From contig NZ_JAHSTT010000007.1 of assembly GCF_019145205.1 (NCBI RefSeq), positions 1 through 64,000 on the forward strand: a stretch of DNA of 64,000 nucleotides, written 5' to 3'. The notes under the pieces were generated by a model. It was given only the letters and a program-made list of their open reading frames with translations. It was not told the DNA's origin and made no database searches. The position numbers and the translations under genes are program-made. Origin of the DNA: Pseudomonas khavaziana. GTDB taxonomy: Bacteria > Pseudomonadota > Gammaproteobacteria > Pseudomonadales > Pseudomonadaceae. Shown here in pieces: positions 7,702-15,852 of this stretch; within the stretch, counting starts at the first letter, position 1, and the number at the start of each line of letters is the position of its first letter.

Positions 7702-9597
7702 ATGAACGAAATCTCCCCTTCCTCTGCTCCGCTACACCATTCGGCCGCTCGCGCTTCACAATATGAGCCTGACGAGGAAATCGACGCAGATAAAGATAAG
7801 AAAATGTCGCTGGATACTTTTCAGGCCGGTAGAATTATTTCACGTAACGGAGCCACATGGCACGACCGAAATCGAGACGGCCACACAACAATCTATTACC
7901 AGCTCAACCAACATCACCCTATTGATCAACACGACATCAACACCAACTTCAACAATTCGCAAAAGCATGGACTTAGAGTTGCGATGCAAAGTTGGTCCGA
8001 TATTGCCAACGTTATCTACAAGGAAAATCCACGAGAAAGCGAATGGGTGGATGATCAAAAGTTCAGGGAGAACACACCGGACGCTGAAGCACCGCTCTCG
8101 ATACACAAATTTACAACTCCCAACCCAGGTGGGCTAGCCGTCCCTGGAACAAGTTTTGTTGCCATAAAATTTGCGGACCCAAACGAAACCACACTTCCTA
8201 ATACCCGGTTTGCCAGCGTAGCCATCCATGAGTTAGGGCATCATCTGGGCTTGCCTCACCCTGGGCACTACAATGATGCGCAAGCCAGTCACGAGAATGA
8301 CGCCATTTACAAAGAGGACACTAGAGCCCATAACATCATGAGCTATTTTTCCGAAAAAAATAGTGGTCACGATTTCGGAAAGTCATTTATACGTACGCCC
8401 ATGATGGATGACATCAGTGCAATCCAAAGACTTTACGGCGCAAACTATAACACTCGAGATACAGACACCACCTATGGCTTCAATTCAAACACCGAGCGCG
8501 AAACCCTGACCTTCAAGTCCCCCAAAGACCTCCCGGTACTTTGTATATGGGACGGGGGTGGAAACGACACATTGGATTGTTCCGAATTCACGGCTGATCA
8601 ACAAATCAACTTGAACGAGCAGACATTCTCCAATGTGGCGGGTCTGAAAGGTAATGTTTCCATCGCCAGGGGCGTTACCCTCGAGAATGCTATTGGCGGC
8701 CATGGCAATGATCAGCTTCTGGGAAATGAAGCAGATAACCGCCTGACGGGCGGTTCTGGCACGGATCAGCTGACAGGTGGCAAGGGTAAAGACACGTTTG
8801 TCTATAACGCCGTTTCCGACTCGACCCCGGAAAAACCCGATTTAATTACTGACTTTATCAGTGGTACCGACAGCATCGATCTTTCCACCTTGCTGAAAAA
8901 CAACGGTCTGAGAGGCTTGCATTTCGTAAGCCAATTTTCAGGAAGACTGGGGGAAGCTTTGCTGGATTTCGACGAGAGTCATAATCTAGGTCGCTTGAAG
9001 ATCGATTTTACCGGCACAGGTCAAGCAAACTTCATGGTCCAGGCCAACGGCAGGATTTATCCCTCCGATGTATTAAGCGCTCCGTCACTGCGTAAAACCG
9101 TTGATACCTCACCGCCACGCTTTACTCCGGACGGAGCCCGTACCGATGGTTATGTACCACCACCACCGCTCATATTACCCCCCACGACCAGATTCATGAC
9201 GGGCACTCAAGGCAATGATGTGCTGCGGGGTGATGATGGGGACAATAATATTACAGGCGGCGCGGGTGCGGACGTATTATTGGGCGGTGCAGGAAAAGAT
9301 ATCTTTATTTATGAAAAAATTAGTGACTCCAGCGTTAAGCGTCCTGATCAAATACTCGACTTTACAACGGGCACAGACAAAATCGACGTCTCCAATATTC
9401 TTAGGGCTGCAAATATTGAAAGCCTAAACTTCGTCAATCAATTCACCAGAAAAATAGGCGATACGATTATTCGCCACAACAAAAAAAACAACGAAAGCAG
9501 TCTCGCCATTGATATAACAGGCGATGGCAATGCAGATTTTTATATGACATCTCGGGGCGAAGTCAAAGTCGAGGACATTATAAGCAAACACCCCTAA
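7702..9597 (+). CDS. Serralysin-like RTX zinc metalloprotease with a duplicated C-terminal RTX domain
   Basis: A 631-residue protein without an N-terminal signal peptide, as usual for type I-secreted RTX proteases. The metzincin zinc site HELGHHLGLPHP (near residue 176) supplies three His ligands and the catalytic Glu, and the Met-turn IMSYFSE follows near 212. The first serralysin C-terminal domain has calcium-binding nonapeptides (GGSGTDQLTGGKGKD, about 340-365) followed by a DLITDFISGTDSIDLS block. A second RTX unit repeats this at about 500-545 (GGAGADVLLGGAGKD). Family members usually have one such domain. Two RTX units may be needed for secretion and folding, or one may be a duplication. 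No aprDEF secretion or inhibitor gene is in the window. The paralogue starts 29 bases downstream. Confidence 0.88.
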   Translation: MNEISPSSAPLHHSAARASQYEPDEEIDADKDKKMSLDTFQAGRIISRNGATWHDRNRDGHTTIYYQLNQHHPIDQHDINTNFNNSQKHGLRVAMQSWSDIANVIYKENPRESEWVDDQKFRENTPDAEAPLSIHKFTTPNPGGLAVPGTSFVAIKFADPNETTLPNTRFASVAIHELGHHLGLPHPGHYNDAQASHENDAIYKEDTRAHNIMSYFSEKNSGHDFGKSFIRTPMMDDISAIQRLYGANYNTRDTDTTYGFNSNTERETLTFKSPKDLPVLCIWDGGGNDTLDCSEFTADQQINLNEQTFSNVAGLKGNVSIARGVTLENAIGGHGNDQLLGNEADNRLTGGSGTDQLTGGKGKDTFVYNAVSDSTPEKPDLITDFISGTDSIDLSTLLKNNGLRGLHFVSQFSGRLGEALLDFDESHNLGRLKIDFTGTGQANFMVQANGRIYPSDVLSAPSLRKTVDTSPPRFTPDGARTDGYVPPPPLILPPTTRFMTGTQGNDVLRGDDGDNNITGGAGADVLLGGAGKDIFIYEKISDSSVKRPDQILDFTTGTDKIDVSNILRAANIESLNFVNQFTRKIGDTIIRHNKKNNESSLAIDITGDGNADFYMTSRGEVKVEDIISKHP

Positions 9598-9626
9598 CAC
9601 TTGCCTTCATACTTTGGAGAACCTCA

Positions 9627-12189
9627 ATGACCTTATCAGCCAACTCTCACGCCCACGTTCCTCAATCAATGACGCGCCCGATAGCTCCACTGGTCAACGC
9701 GAAACCGTCGCTGACGACCGAGCAGGCAGCCAAACTATTGATTAATGGAGGCGTACGTGATTTAAATCAAGATGGCACTATCAAAGTAATTTATGAATTT
9801 TTTTCCAAGACAAAAAAGCCAAAACCATCACTTTCATACCCCGAGCGACCTAAACGAAAATCAAAAAGACCAGACTCGACGCGCACTACAATCCTGGGAA
9901 GACTTGGCGAACATCCGTTTTATGGAGCGACCAGAACCTACGCCTCCGGATGAGATTGAAGCCCTAATGGGGAAGCATACTCGCTATGACAAACGATTAG
10001 TTTTTTCCAACGGTAGTCAAACTACGCTTACGCAAGTTGGTGAAGGTCGGCATACGGTTGGGGTGGCATTAGACAACTCAACTGAGGCTGCCGATTATGG
10101 TCACGAGCACTTTCAGCGTGGTGTGTTAACTCGCGCAATTGGTAATGCCATCGGCTTGGATACTCCACTTCAAATCGCCACCAGAAGCCACATCGACTCA
10201 ACCGGAAAAAAGGTCCATGGCGACACGGCATTTCACACCAAAGACAACCTTGACTACACGATAATGAGCCCGCATGCGGGTAAAAACTCGCATATCGGCT
10301 ATCAGACGCGTACGTCTTCAGTGACCAATTCGACGTATTTGAGCGCGCGTGAGGAAACCCGGCCCGCAGCGGCCATGATGCACGACATAGCCGCTGTGCA
10401 GAAACTCTATGGCGCCAACTTAGAAACCAGAAACACTGATACTGTTTACGGTTTCAATTCAAATACCGATCGCGACTTTCTCAGCCTTAACTCTGCGAAA
10501 GACAAGCCGCTTTTCTGCGTGTGGGACGGGGGTGGTAATGACACCCTGGACTTTTCGGGGTTTTCTCAAAACCAAAAAATCAACCTATATGAACGCTCGT
10601 TTTCCGACGTGGGCGGCATGAAAGGCAATGTCTCTATTGCCAGAGGGGTAACGCTGGAAAACGCCATTGGGGGAACAGGCGACGATTTATTGATTGGCAA
10701 TCACGTCGACAATCGACTCAAGGGCGGCGCCGGCGCGGACACCTTGGAAGGTGGCAATGGCGCGGACACTTTTATCTACGACCATGCCAGCGACTCCGCC
10801 CCCGACAACCCCGACCTGATCACAGACTTCAGCAGTGGGACTGACAAAATCGATCTTTCTGGCGTGCTAAAAAGCAGTGGAGTCAGCAATCCGGCTTTTG
10901 TTGAAGGCTTTACCAGCAAGGCGGGAGAGATCGTCCTGGATTATGACGCAAAAAGCGGTCGCGGCAGCCTTGCAATAGATTTGACAGGCAACGGCCAAGC
11001 CGATCTTTTGATCAAAACCGTGGGCCAGATACACCCCGAGGATGTGCTGGTTTCCTCGCTGCAGCAACCTCCTGTAGCTGCAATATCAAGCCAAGAACCG
11101 CCGTTGATTCATCCAGCGCCTGCCGGCTTATCAAAAGCGTTTCAACCGAGGCAGATACGCCAGAACATGATGTCGCCCCTCTCACAAGCTTCGACAGATG
11201 ACTCGGTTGTAAAGCCTGATAACGTCGCCTATCGATTACTGCCGAATATCGAATTTGGCCCCACTGCAAGTGGTAGTTCGCGCGTGCCAGACACGGACTC
11301 GCCGATCACAATACTCTCAGTGAGAAATGGTAACTGGAACCGATACATTGATATGCCAGAGCACCCCAAGGATAACGACCTGGTCGTTATCAATATGACG
11401 GCACTGGATGCTACAAAGGTCATATACGACAGCTTGGAGGGTACACAGTATCTTGAAATCAAACCGGGTGAAAAACGTGCACTCAGGTATTCCAAATATA
11501 CCGATACCTGGCGCCTTGAACCCGCTGGCGACGAGACGCAATGGGTTGGTTCAAAAATTCTGCTTGGCTCTTCCCTCCCCCGTATTTCACTGAGTTCGGA
11601 GGGAGGGCAAGTATTCAAGAACGGAGCGTGGCAAAACGTACCCACCCAATGGAGGCCTGAAGCCATATTGCCCAGCGAGGCCATAGACGGTGATGTTTTG
11701 ACAGTGCATTCAGACTTGAAATTTCCCATCGACATCAAGACATCTGACATCAACGTTCCAACCGTATGGCAGTTGACCAAAGGTGACTCCATTGACTTTA
11801 TCTACAGTGCCAAAACCGAGACATGGGAGATGAGGCGCCCTACTCAACAGTTTTACCGCGCACAGGCACTGGCCGATGGTGTACTGCCTACGCCCGTTTA
11901 TAAACGAACCTATATTGAAGCAGACGAAAAAAACTGGCGGTCTTCCATTACCCTACCTACCAAAGGTTTACGCGAAGGGCAGCAAGTGGTGGTCAAATCA
12001 ACGGCTGACAAAAACATCAAAATCAATACAAACCAAGTCACTTATACAATTGGCGCAGGAGAGACGGCTACATTCCGTGCCGATAAGAACGGGCAGTGGA
12101 CCAGGGAACAGCCACCTTACAGTTACATGGGAAACCTCCATATGAGACAGAGACTGAATCACTTCGCCCGCTCGGGCGAGTGGACATGA
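9627..12189 (+). pseudogene. Degenerate serralysin paralogue: frameshifted, zinc site lost, long C-terminal repeat region
   Basis: The reading frame from 9627 matches the upstream protease but shifts at a T7 run (9798-9804). Removing one T joins it to the frame that runs to 12189, giving about 853 residues. The aligned zinc site HELGHHLGLPH is replaced by RAIGNAIGLDT (about 10126-10160): all three His ligands and the catalytic Glu are gone. One RTX domain remains (GGAGADTLEGGNGAD). It is followed by a ~370-residue extension absent from the upstream protein, with three repeats starting with Asn-Trp or Trp and ending in a Trp-Arg/Glu block (about 11332-11520, 11649-11834, 11934-12108). The open frame is otherwise intact, so this may be a secreted non-enzymatic protein switched by the T run rather than a dead gene. 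A ribosome-binding site GGAG precedes 9627. Confidence 0.75.
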
Positions 12190-12239
12190 TAAGGACACCG
12201 CGTCCACACATGACGCGACTCGTTGCGCTTGAATGGGTA

Positions 12240-12500
12240 TCACATCCTTGAACCAGCGGGCGCTGCTGGTGCCGAAGTGCATTGCGACGTTTTCTTGTGC
12301 TTGATATCCACCACCGTCCCTGTCTGTGCATCTTTGATCGGCGAGAGCAGGTGCGGCGAGATATTCCAACGCTGTCCATTATCAGTGATCACGGTAACGC
12401 TCTTGCGGTTGAACTTCATAATCGTTCCAGACAGGCGCCCACTGCTGGGTGAGTCGAAGCTGCGGTCTGTGTGCAGAGATTCGGCTGCAGCTATAGGCAT
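12240..12500 (-). CDS. Small conserved-looking protein of unknown function
   Basis: An 86-residue frame whose core reads GTIMKFNRKSVTVITDNG followed by QRWNISPHLLSPI, a compact beta-rich pattern that looks like a real protein and recalls small pseudomonad proteins with a KOW-like barrel. The ends are less convincing: the first codons overlap the terminal inverted repeat of the element at 12491-12598, so the original start may have been replaced. A start at the internal Met of IMKFNRK is possible. I do not recognise a function. Confidence 0.45.
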   Translation of the reverse strand: MPIAAAESLHTDRSFDSPSSGRLSGTIMKFNRKSVTVITDNGQRWNISPHLLSPIKDAQTGTVVDIKHKKTSQCTSAPAAPAGSRM

Positions 12501-12598
12501 GGGTATCTACACAACTCTGTGTGGGAGGGGGCTTGCCCCCGATGGCGGCCTGACAGCCGACAAGGATGTTGGATCAGACCGAGTACCCATGGCTATAG
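12491..12598. repeat. Short MITE-like element with terminal inverted repeats and one REP
   Basis: The ends CTATAGGCATGGGTA (12491-12505) and TACCCATGGCTATAG (12584-12598) are inverted repeats with one mismatch. Between them lie a REP (from 12519) and a short piece of the long repeat also found at 19021, 49164 and 53849. Confidence 0.65.
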
Positions 12599-12606
12599 GT
12601 GGAGCA

Positions 12607-13077
12607 TCACCCCGAAAGCGGAATCACCCGCAACGGTCGCACCGATTTATAGGAAAAGCTCGAGTAGATCTCCTTGACGCAGGGCAAGGTCTGCAACACT
12701 TCACGGGCAAACTCGCCAAACGATTCCAGGTCCTTGGCCACCACTTCCAGCAAAAAGTCATAGCGCCCCGACACGTTATGGCAGGCCACGATTTCCGGGA
12801 TTTCCAACAGCCGCTGTTCGAACGCCCGGGCGATGTCCTGGGTGTGGCTGTCCATCATGATGCTGACAAAGGCCGTCACCCCGTAGCCCAGCGCCTTGGG
12901 TGAGAGGATCGCCTGGTAGCCACTGATCACCCCGCTGTCTTCCAGCGCGCGCACCCGCCGCCAGCACGGTGAAGTAGTCAAGGCCACGCGCTCGGCCAGT
13001 TCGGCCACGGTCAGGCGGGCGTTGCCTTGCAATGCGTTTAACAGCGCTTTATCAGTGCGATCCAGCTTGATGGGCAT
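12607..13077 (-). CDS. mdeR: Lrp/AsnC-type regulator, MdeR-like
   Basis: The 156-residue protein has an N-terminal AsnC helix-turn-helix (LDRTDKALLNALQGNARLTV opening, recognition helix TTSPCWRRVRALEDSGVI) and a C-terminal RAM ligand-binding domain. It is divergent from the methionine gamma-lyase gene, with 123 bases between the starts. In P. putida an Lrp-family gene, mdeR, occupies this position and activates mdeA in response to methionine; the same role is inferred here from family and arrangement. Confidence 0.85.
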   Translation of the reverse strand: MPIKLDRTDKALLNALQGNARLTVAELAERVALTTSPCWRRVRALEDSGVISGYQAILSPKALGYGVTAFVSIMMDSHTQDIARAFEQRLLEIPEIVACHNVSGRYDFLLEVVAKDLESFGEFAREVLQTLPCVKEIYSSFSYKSVRPLRVIPLSG

Positions 13078-13200
13078 GACGTGCCTCTAATCCTTGTTTT
13101 TATCGGTGTTTGATCCACAAACGCGGCTTTTCCCGGCATTTTTTGCAAGATTCATCTGCAGTTATGAGCATAGCATTGTAGGAAATAAGGAGCGCCCGAC

Positions 13201-14445
13201 ATGAATAATAAACACCCCGCATCCGGCTTTTCTACCCGTGCGATTCATCACGGCTATGACCCCAAGGACCACCACGGCGCCCTGGTGCCGCCAATCTACC
13301 TGTCGGCCACCTTCGCCTTTCCCACCGCCGAATATGGCGCCGCCTGCTTTGCCGGTGAAGCCAGCGGCCACTTTTACACGCGCATTTCCAACCCGACCCT
13401 GGCCTTGCTGGAAACGCGCATGGCCAGCCTGGAAAACGGCGAGGCCGCGGTGGCGTTCAGTTCCGGCATGGGCGCGATTGCCGCGACGTTCTGGACCCTG
13501 CTGCGCCCAGGCGATGAGATCATCGTCAGCCAGACCCTCTACGGCTGTACCTTCGCGCTGTTGCACCACGGCATCGGCGAGTTCGGCATCCAAGTGCGGC
13601 ATGTCGACCTGACTGACCTGGCCGCCCTGCAAGCGGCGCTGTCGCCGGCGACCCGCATGATCTATTGCGAAACCCCGGCCAACCCCAACCTGCGCCTGAT
13701 CGACATCGCCGCCGTGGCCGAGCTTGCCCACCGCCAGCCGAATATCACCCTGGTGGTGGATAACACCTACTGCACCCCTTACCTGCAACGTCCGCTGGAG
13801 TTGGGCGCGGATGTGGTGGTGCACTCAGCCACCAAATACCTCAGCGGCCATGGCGACATCACCGCAGGCATTGCCGTGAGCAGTTATGCCCTGGCGCAGC
13901 GCATTCGCCTGCAAGGGCTCAAGGACCTGACCGGTGCAGTGATGTCACCCCAGGACGCGTCGTTGCTGATGCGCGGCCTCAAGACCCTGGCCCTGCGCAT
14001 GGACCGCCATTGCAGCAGCGCCCAGGCAGTGGCGGAAGCCTTGCAGGCGCACCCGGCCGTGCAATGGGTAACCTACCCCGGCCTGCGGTCTTTCCCGCAG
14101 TACGAGCTGGCGAAACGACAGATGAAGCTGCCCGGCGGCATGATTGCCTTTGAACTCAAGGGCGGCATCGAGATGGGCCGGCGCTTCATGAACGCATTGC
14201 GCCTGTTCACCCGCGCGGTGAGCCTGGGGGACGCCGAGTCACTGGCCCAACATCCGGCGAGCATGACTCATTCCACCTACACCCCCGAGGAACGGGCGCA
14301 GCACGGTATCAGCGAAGGCTTGGTGCGTTTGTCGGTGGGGCTTGAGGATGTCGCGGACCTGCTGGCGGACGTGCACCAGGCCCTGGCCAAGTGCAGCCGC
14401 CCCAGCGTGCGCCGTGCCGCGACGGCAGCCCACGTCCTGAGATAA
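13201..14445 (+). CDS. mdeA: L-methionine gamma-lyase (PLP-dependent)
   Basis: The 414-residue enzyme belongs to the Cys/Met metabolism PLP family. The Schiff-base Lys lies in SATKYLSGHGD. An active-site Cys typical of methionine gamma-lyase is present in TLYGCTFALL, where cystathionine lyases have another residue. N-terminal YTRISNPT and the PLP-phosphate contacts from the neighbouring subunit are intact. It splits methionine to methanethiol, 2-oxobutyrate and ammonia. The divergent Lrp-type gene supports this over cystathionine gamma-synthase. The start at 13201 follows an AAGGAG ribosome-binding site. Confidence 0.88.
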   Translation: MNNKHPASGFSTRAIHHGYDPKDHHGALVPPIYLSATFAFPTAEYGAACFAGEASGHFYTRISNPTLALLETRMASLENGEAAVAFSSGMGAIAATFWTLLRPGDEIIVSQTLYGCTFALLHHGIGEFGIQVRHVDLTDLAALQAALSPATRMIYCETPANPNLRLIDIAAVAELAHRQPNITLVVDNTYCTPYLQRPLELGADVVVHSATKYLSGHGDITAGIAVSSYALAQRIRLQGLKDLTGAVMSPQDASLLMRGLKTLALRMDRHCSSAQAVAEALQAHPAVQWVTYPGLRSFPQYELAKRQMKLPGGMIAFELKGGIEMGRRFMNALRLFTRAVSLGDAESLAQHPASMTHSTYTPEERAQHGISEGLVRLSVGLEDVADLLADVHQALAKCSRPSVRRAATAAHVLR

Positions 14446-14563
14446 CACCTCATCAGGCGTTATTCTTTCCTACAAGCGATGATCGGGCTTATCGGTCGTC
14501 GCTGTAGGCTTAAATCTGTTTTTTTTCGATTGGATCCCCCTCCCTTCGCCAGCCTGTACTAGC

Positions 14564-15346
14564 ATGGGTTTCGGCGGGAAGCATTATCACTGCGGGTTAT
14601 TCATATTGCTCACCTCGTTAAACCCCGTCGCTATATGGCTGGATGCCCCGCGCTCGATACTCATGGACGAATTGATGAACTCACACCTGTTCCCTCATAT
14701 AGGCAAGGTCATCGCCAGCACCGGCAGCCGCCATTTCCCACGCATGCTGCATGACCTTATCCTCACTCAATTGGCAGTGGACGCCACCCATATCACCCAA
14801 CTGCGGATCAGCAGCGAAGGCCACAGCCGCCGCAAGATCAGCCCGGTGTACACCGACTCGGTGGCTGCCCTGGGGCCTGAGCAACCTGCGGCACAACTGC
14901 ACCTCACACGGCGCAAGGACGATGTGCGCTATGTGCTGTCGGTGTACCGCTCGCACCAATCCGAGAGTTTTTCCGCCCAGGAGCGCAGCATGCTGCAGGA
15001 TTTCTCCACGCTGCTGCTGCCCATGGTGGAAAAGCACATCACCGCGATCCAGCCGTGCCGCCAGGACAATGAGTCGCCGGTACCGCAAAACCAGGGCATC
15101 GACACCCTGCGCCGACGCATCCAGGAACGCCTGGTGCAATCGGGGCTGAGCCTGTCCAAGCGTGAACTGGAAGTATGCGTGGGCCTGCTGGCCGGCCGCA
15201 CCGCGCCGGAACTGGCCGAGCAAATGGCGTTGAAGGTCAACACCATCGAAAGCTACCTCAAGCGCGCCGCGATCAAGCTGGGCATCAGCGGGCGGCATTC
15301 GTTGTTGCGGTGGATGTACGCCACCGAAGACAGCACCCGCTTCTAA
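14564..15346 (+). CDS. LuxR-type regulator, probable lipopeptide regulator (ViscBCR-like)
   Basis: About 260 residues. The C-terminal GerE/LuxR helix-turn-helix is clear (LSKRELEVCVGLLAGRTAPE and VNTIESYLKRAAIKLGI, about residues 195-250). The N-terminal part has no autoinducer-binding signature that I recognise. It faces macB convergently. In P. fluorescens SBW25 and related lipopeptide producers a LuxR-type gene downstream of macAB controls viscBC, so that role is inferred from context. The start is uncertain: ATGs at 14564, 14663 and 14675 all lack a strong ribosome-binding site, and the shorter forms lose only a poorly conserved N-terminus. Confidence 0.8.
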   Translation: MGFGGKHYHCGLFILLTSLNPVAIWLDAPRSILMDELMNSHLFPHIGKVIASTGSRHFPRMLHDLILTQLAVDATHITQLRISSEGHSRRKISPVYTDSVAALGPEQPAAQLHLTRRKDDVRYVLSVYRSHQSESFSAQERSMLQDFSTLLLPMVEKHITAIQPCRQDNESPVPQNQGIDTLRRRIQERLVQSGLSLSKRELEVCVGLLAGRTAPELAEQMALKVNTIESYLKRAAIKLGISGRHSLLRWMYATEDSTRF

Positions 15347-15363
15347 TCCGGCATCGTTCGAAA

Positions 15364-15640
15364 TGTGAGAGGGACTTGCTCCCGATGAGCATGAGTACCT
15401 ACACGAAGCAGCCGACCGTAACCACGATGCGCAGCGAGCCGCCCTTGATCTTGATCTGCTTTTGATCTCAGGCGCCCCGTTAAACCACGCTGGCCGGAAT
15501 TCGACAGGGATTTGGGGGGTAAACCGGCAGGGATGCCGGTTTAGCGGCCGTCAAGGCGGAACCCATAGAAGCCGTTACCGCAGCAATGGATATGTACTCG
15601 GTCTGATCCAACATCCTGGTCGGCCCCAAGGCCGCCATCG
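15364..15640 (-). repeat. REP plus partial, inverted copy of the long palindromic repeat
   Basis: A REP at 15364-15386 is followed by the right end of the long element in reverse (GCATGAGTACCTACAC at 15389, then the GATCTTGATCTGC block). One arm of the central stem and the left-end block ending near 15640 are present; the rest of the stem is deleted. Confidence 0.7.
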
Positions 15641-15819
15641 GGGGCAAGCCCTAATGCCAGTCAGTTAAGCGGTCATCGCCTTCTGTAGGAGCGAGCTTGC
15701 TCGCGAAAAACGTCAACAATAACGCGTATTTGCTGAATGAACGCGGCGCCTGTAAGTTTTTCGCGAGCAAGCTCGCTCCTACAAAAAAGCCTTAACTGAC
15801 TGGCATTAGGGCTTGCCCC
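15641..15819. mobile_element. Nested non-autonomous insertion with 29-bp perfect inverted repeats
   Basis: Bases 15641-15669 and 15791-15819 are perfect inverted repeats containing GCCCTAATGCCAGTCAGTTA. The element splits a REP: its left half ends at the left arm and its right half resumes at 15812. A second type of REPIN sits inside. No coding sequence is present. Confidence 0.65.
15684..15783. repeat. REPIN of a second family
   Basis: The arms TGTAGGAGCGAGCTTGCTCG (left) and its complement (right) flank a ~50-base spacer. This family differs from the TGTGGGAGG family and recurs at 61873-61972. Confidence 0.85.
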
Positions 15820-15852
15820 CTCCCGCATTCAGTCCTCATAGGCAGGTAGAAA

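Noticed and set aside
12160..12185. A 10-bp hairpin (CGCCCG/CGGGCG) at the end of the protease paralogue as a terminator.
   Set aside because: It lies inside the coding sequence and is not followed by a T tract.
14446..14563. A weak hairpin after mdeA (AACACCTCATCAGGCGTT) as an intrinsic terminator.
   Set aside because: The stem has a mismatch, is short, and the T tract is poor; not strong enough to list.
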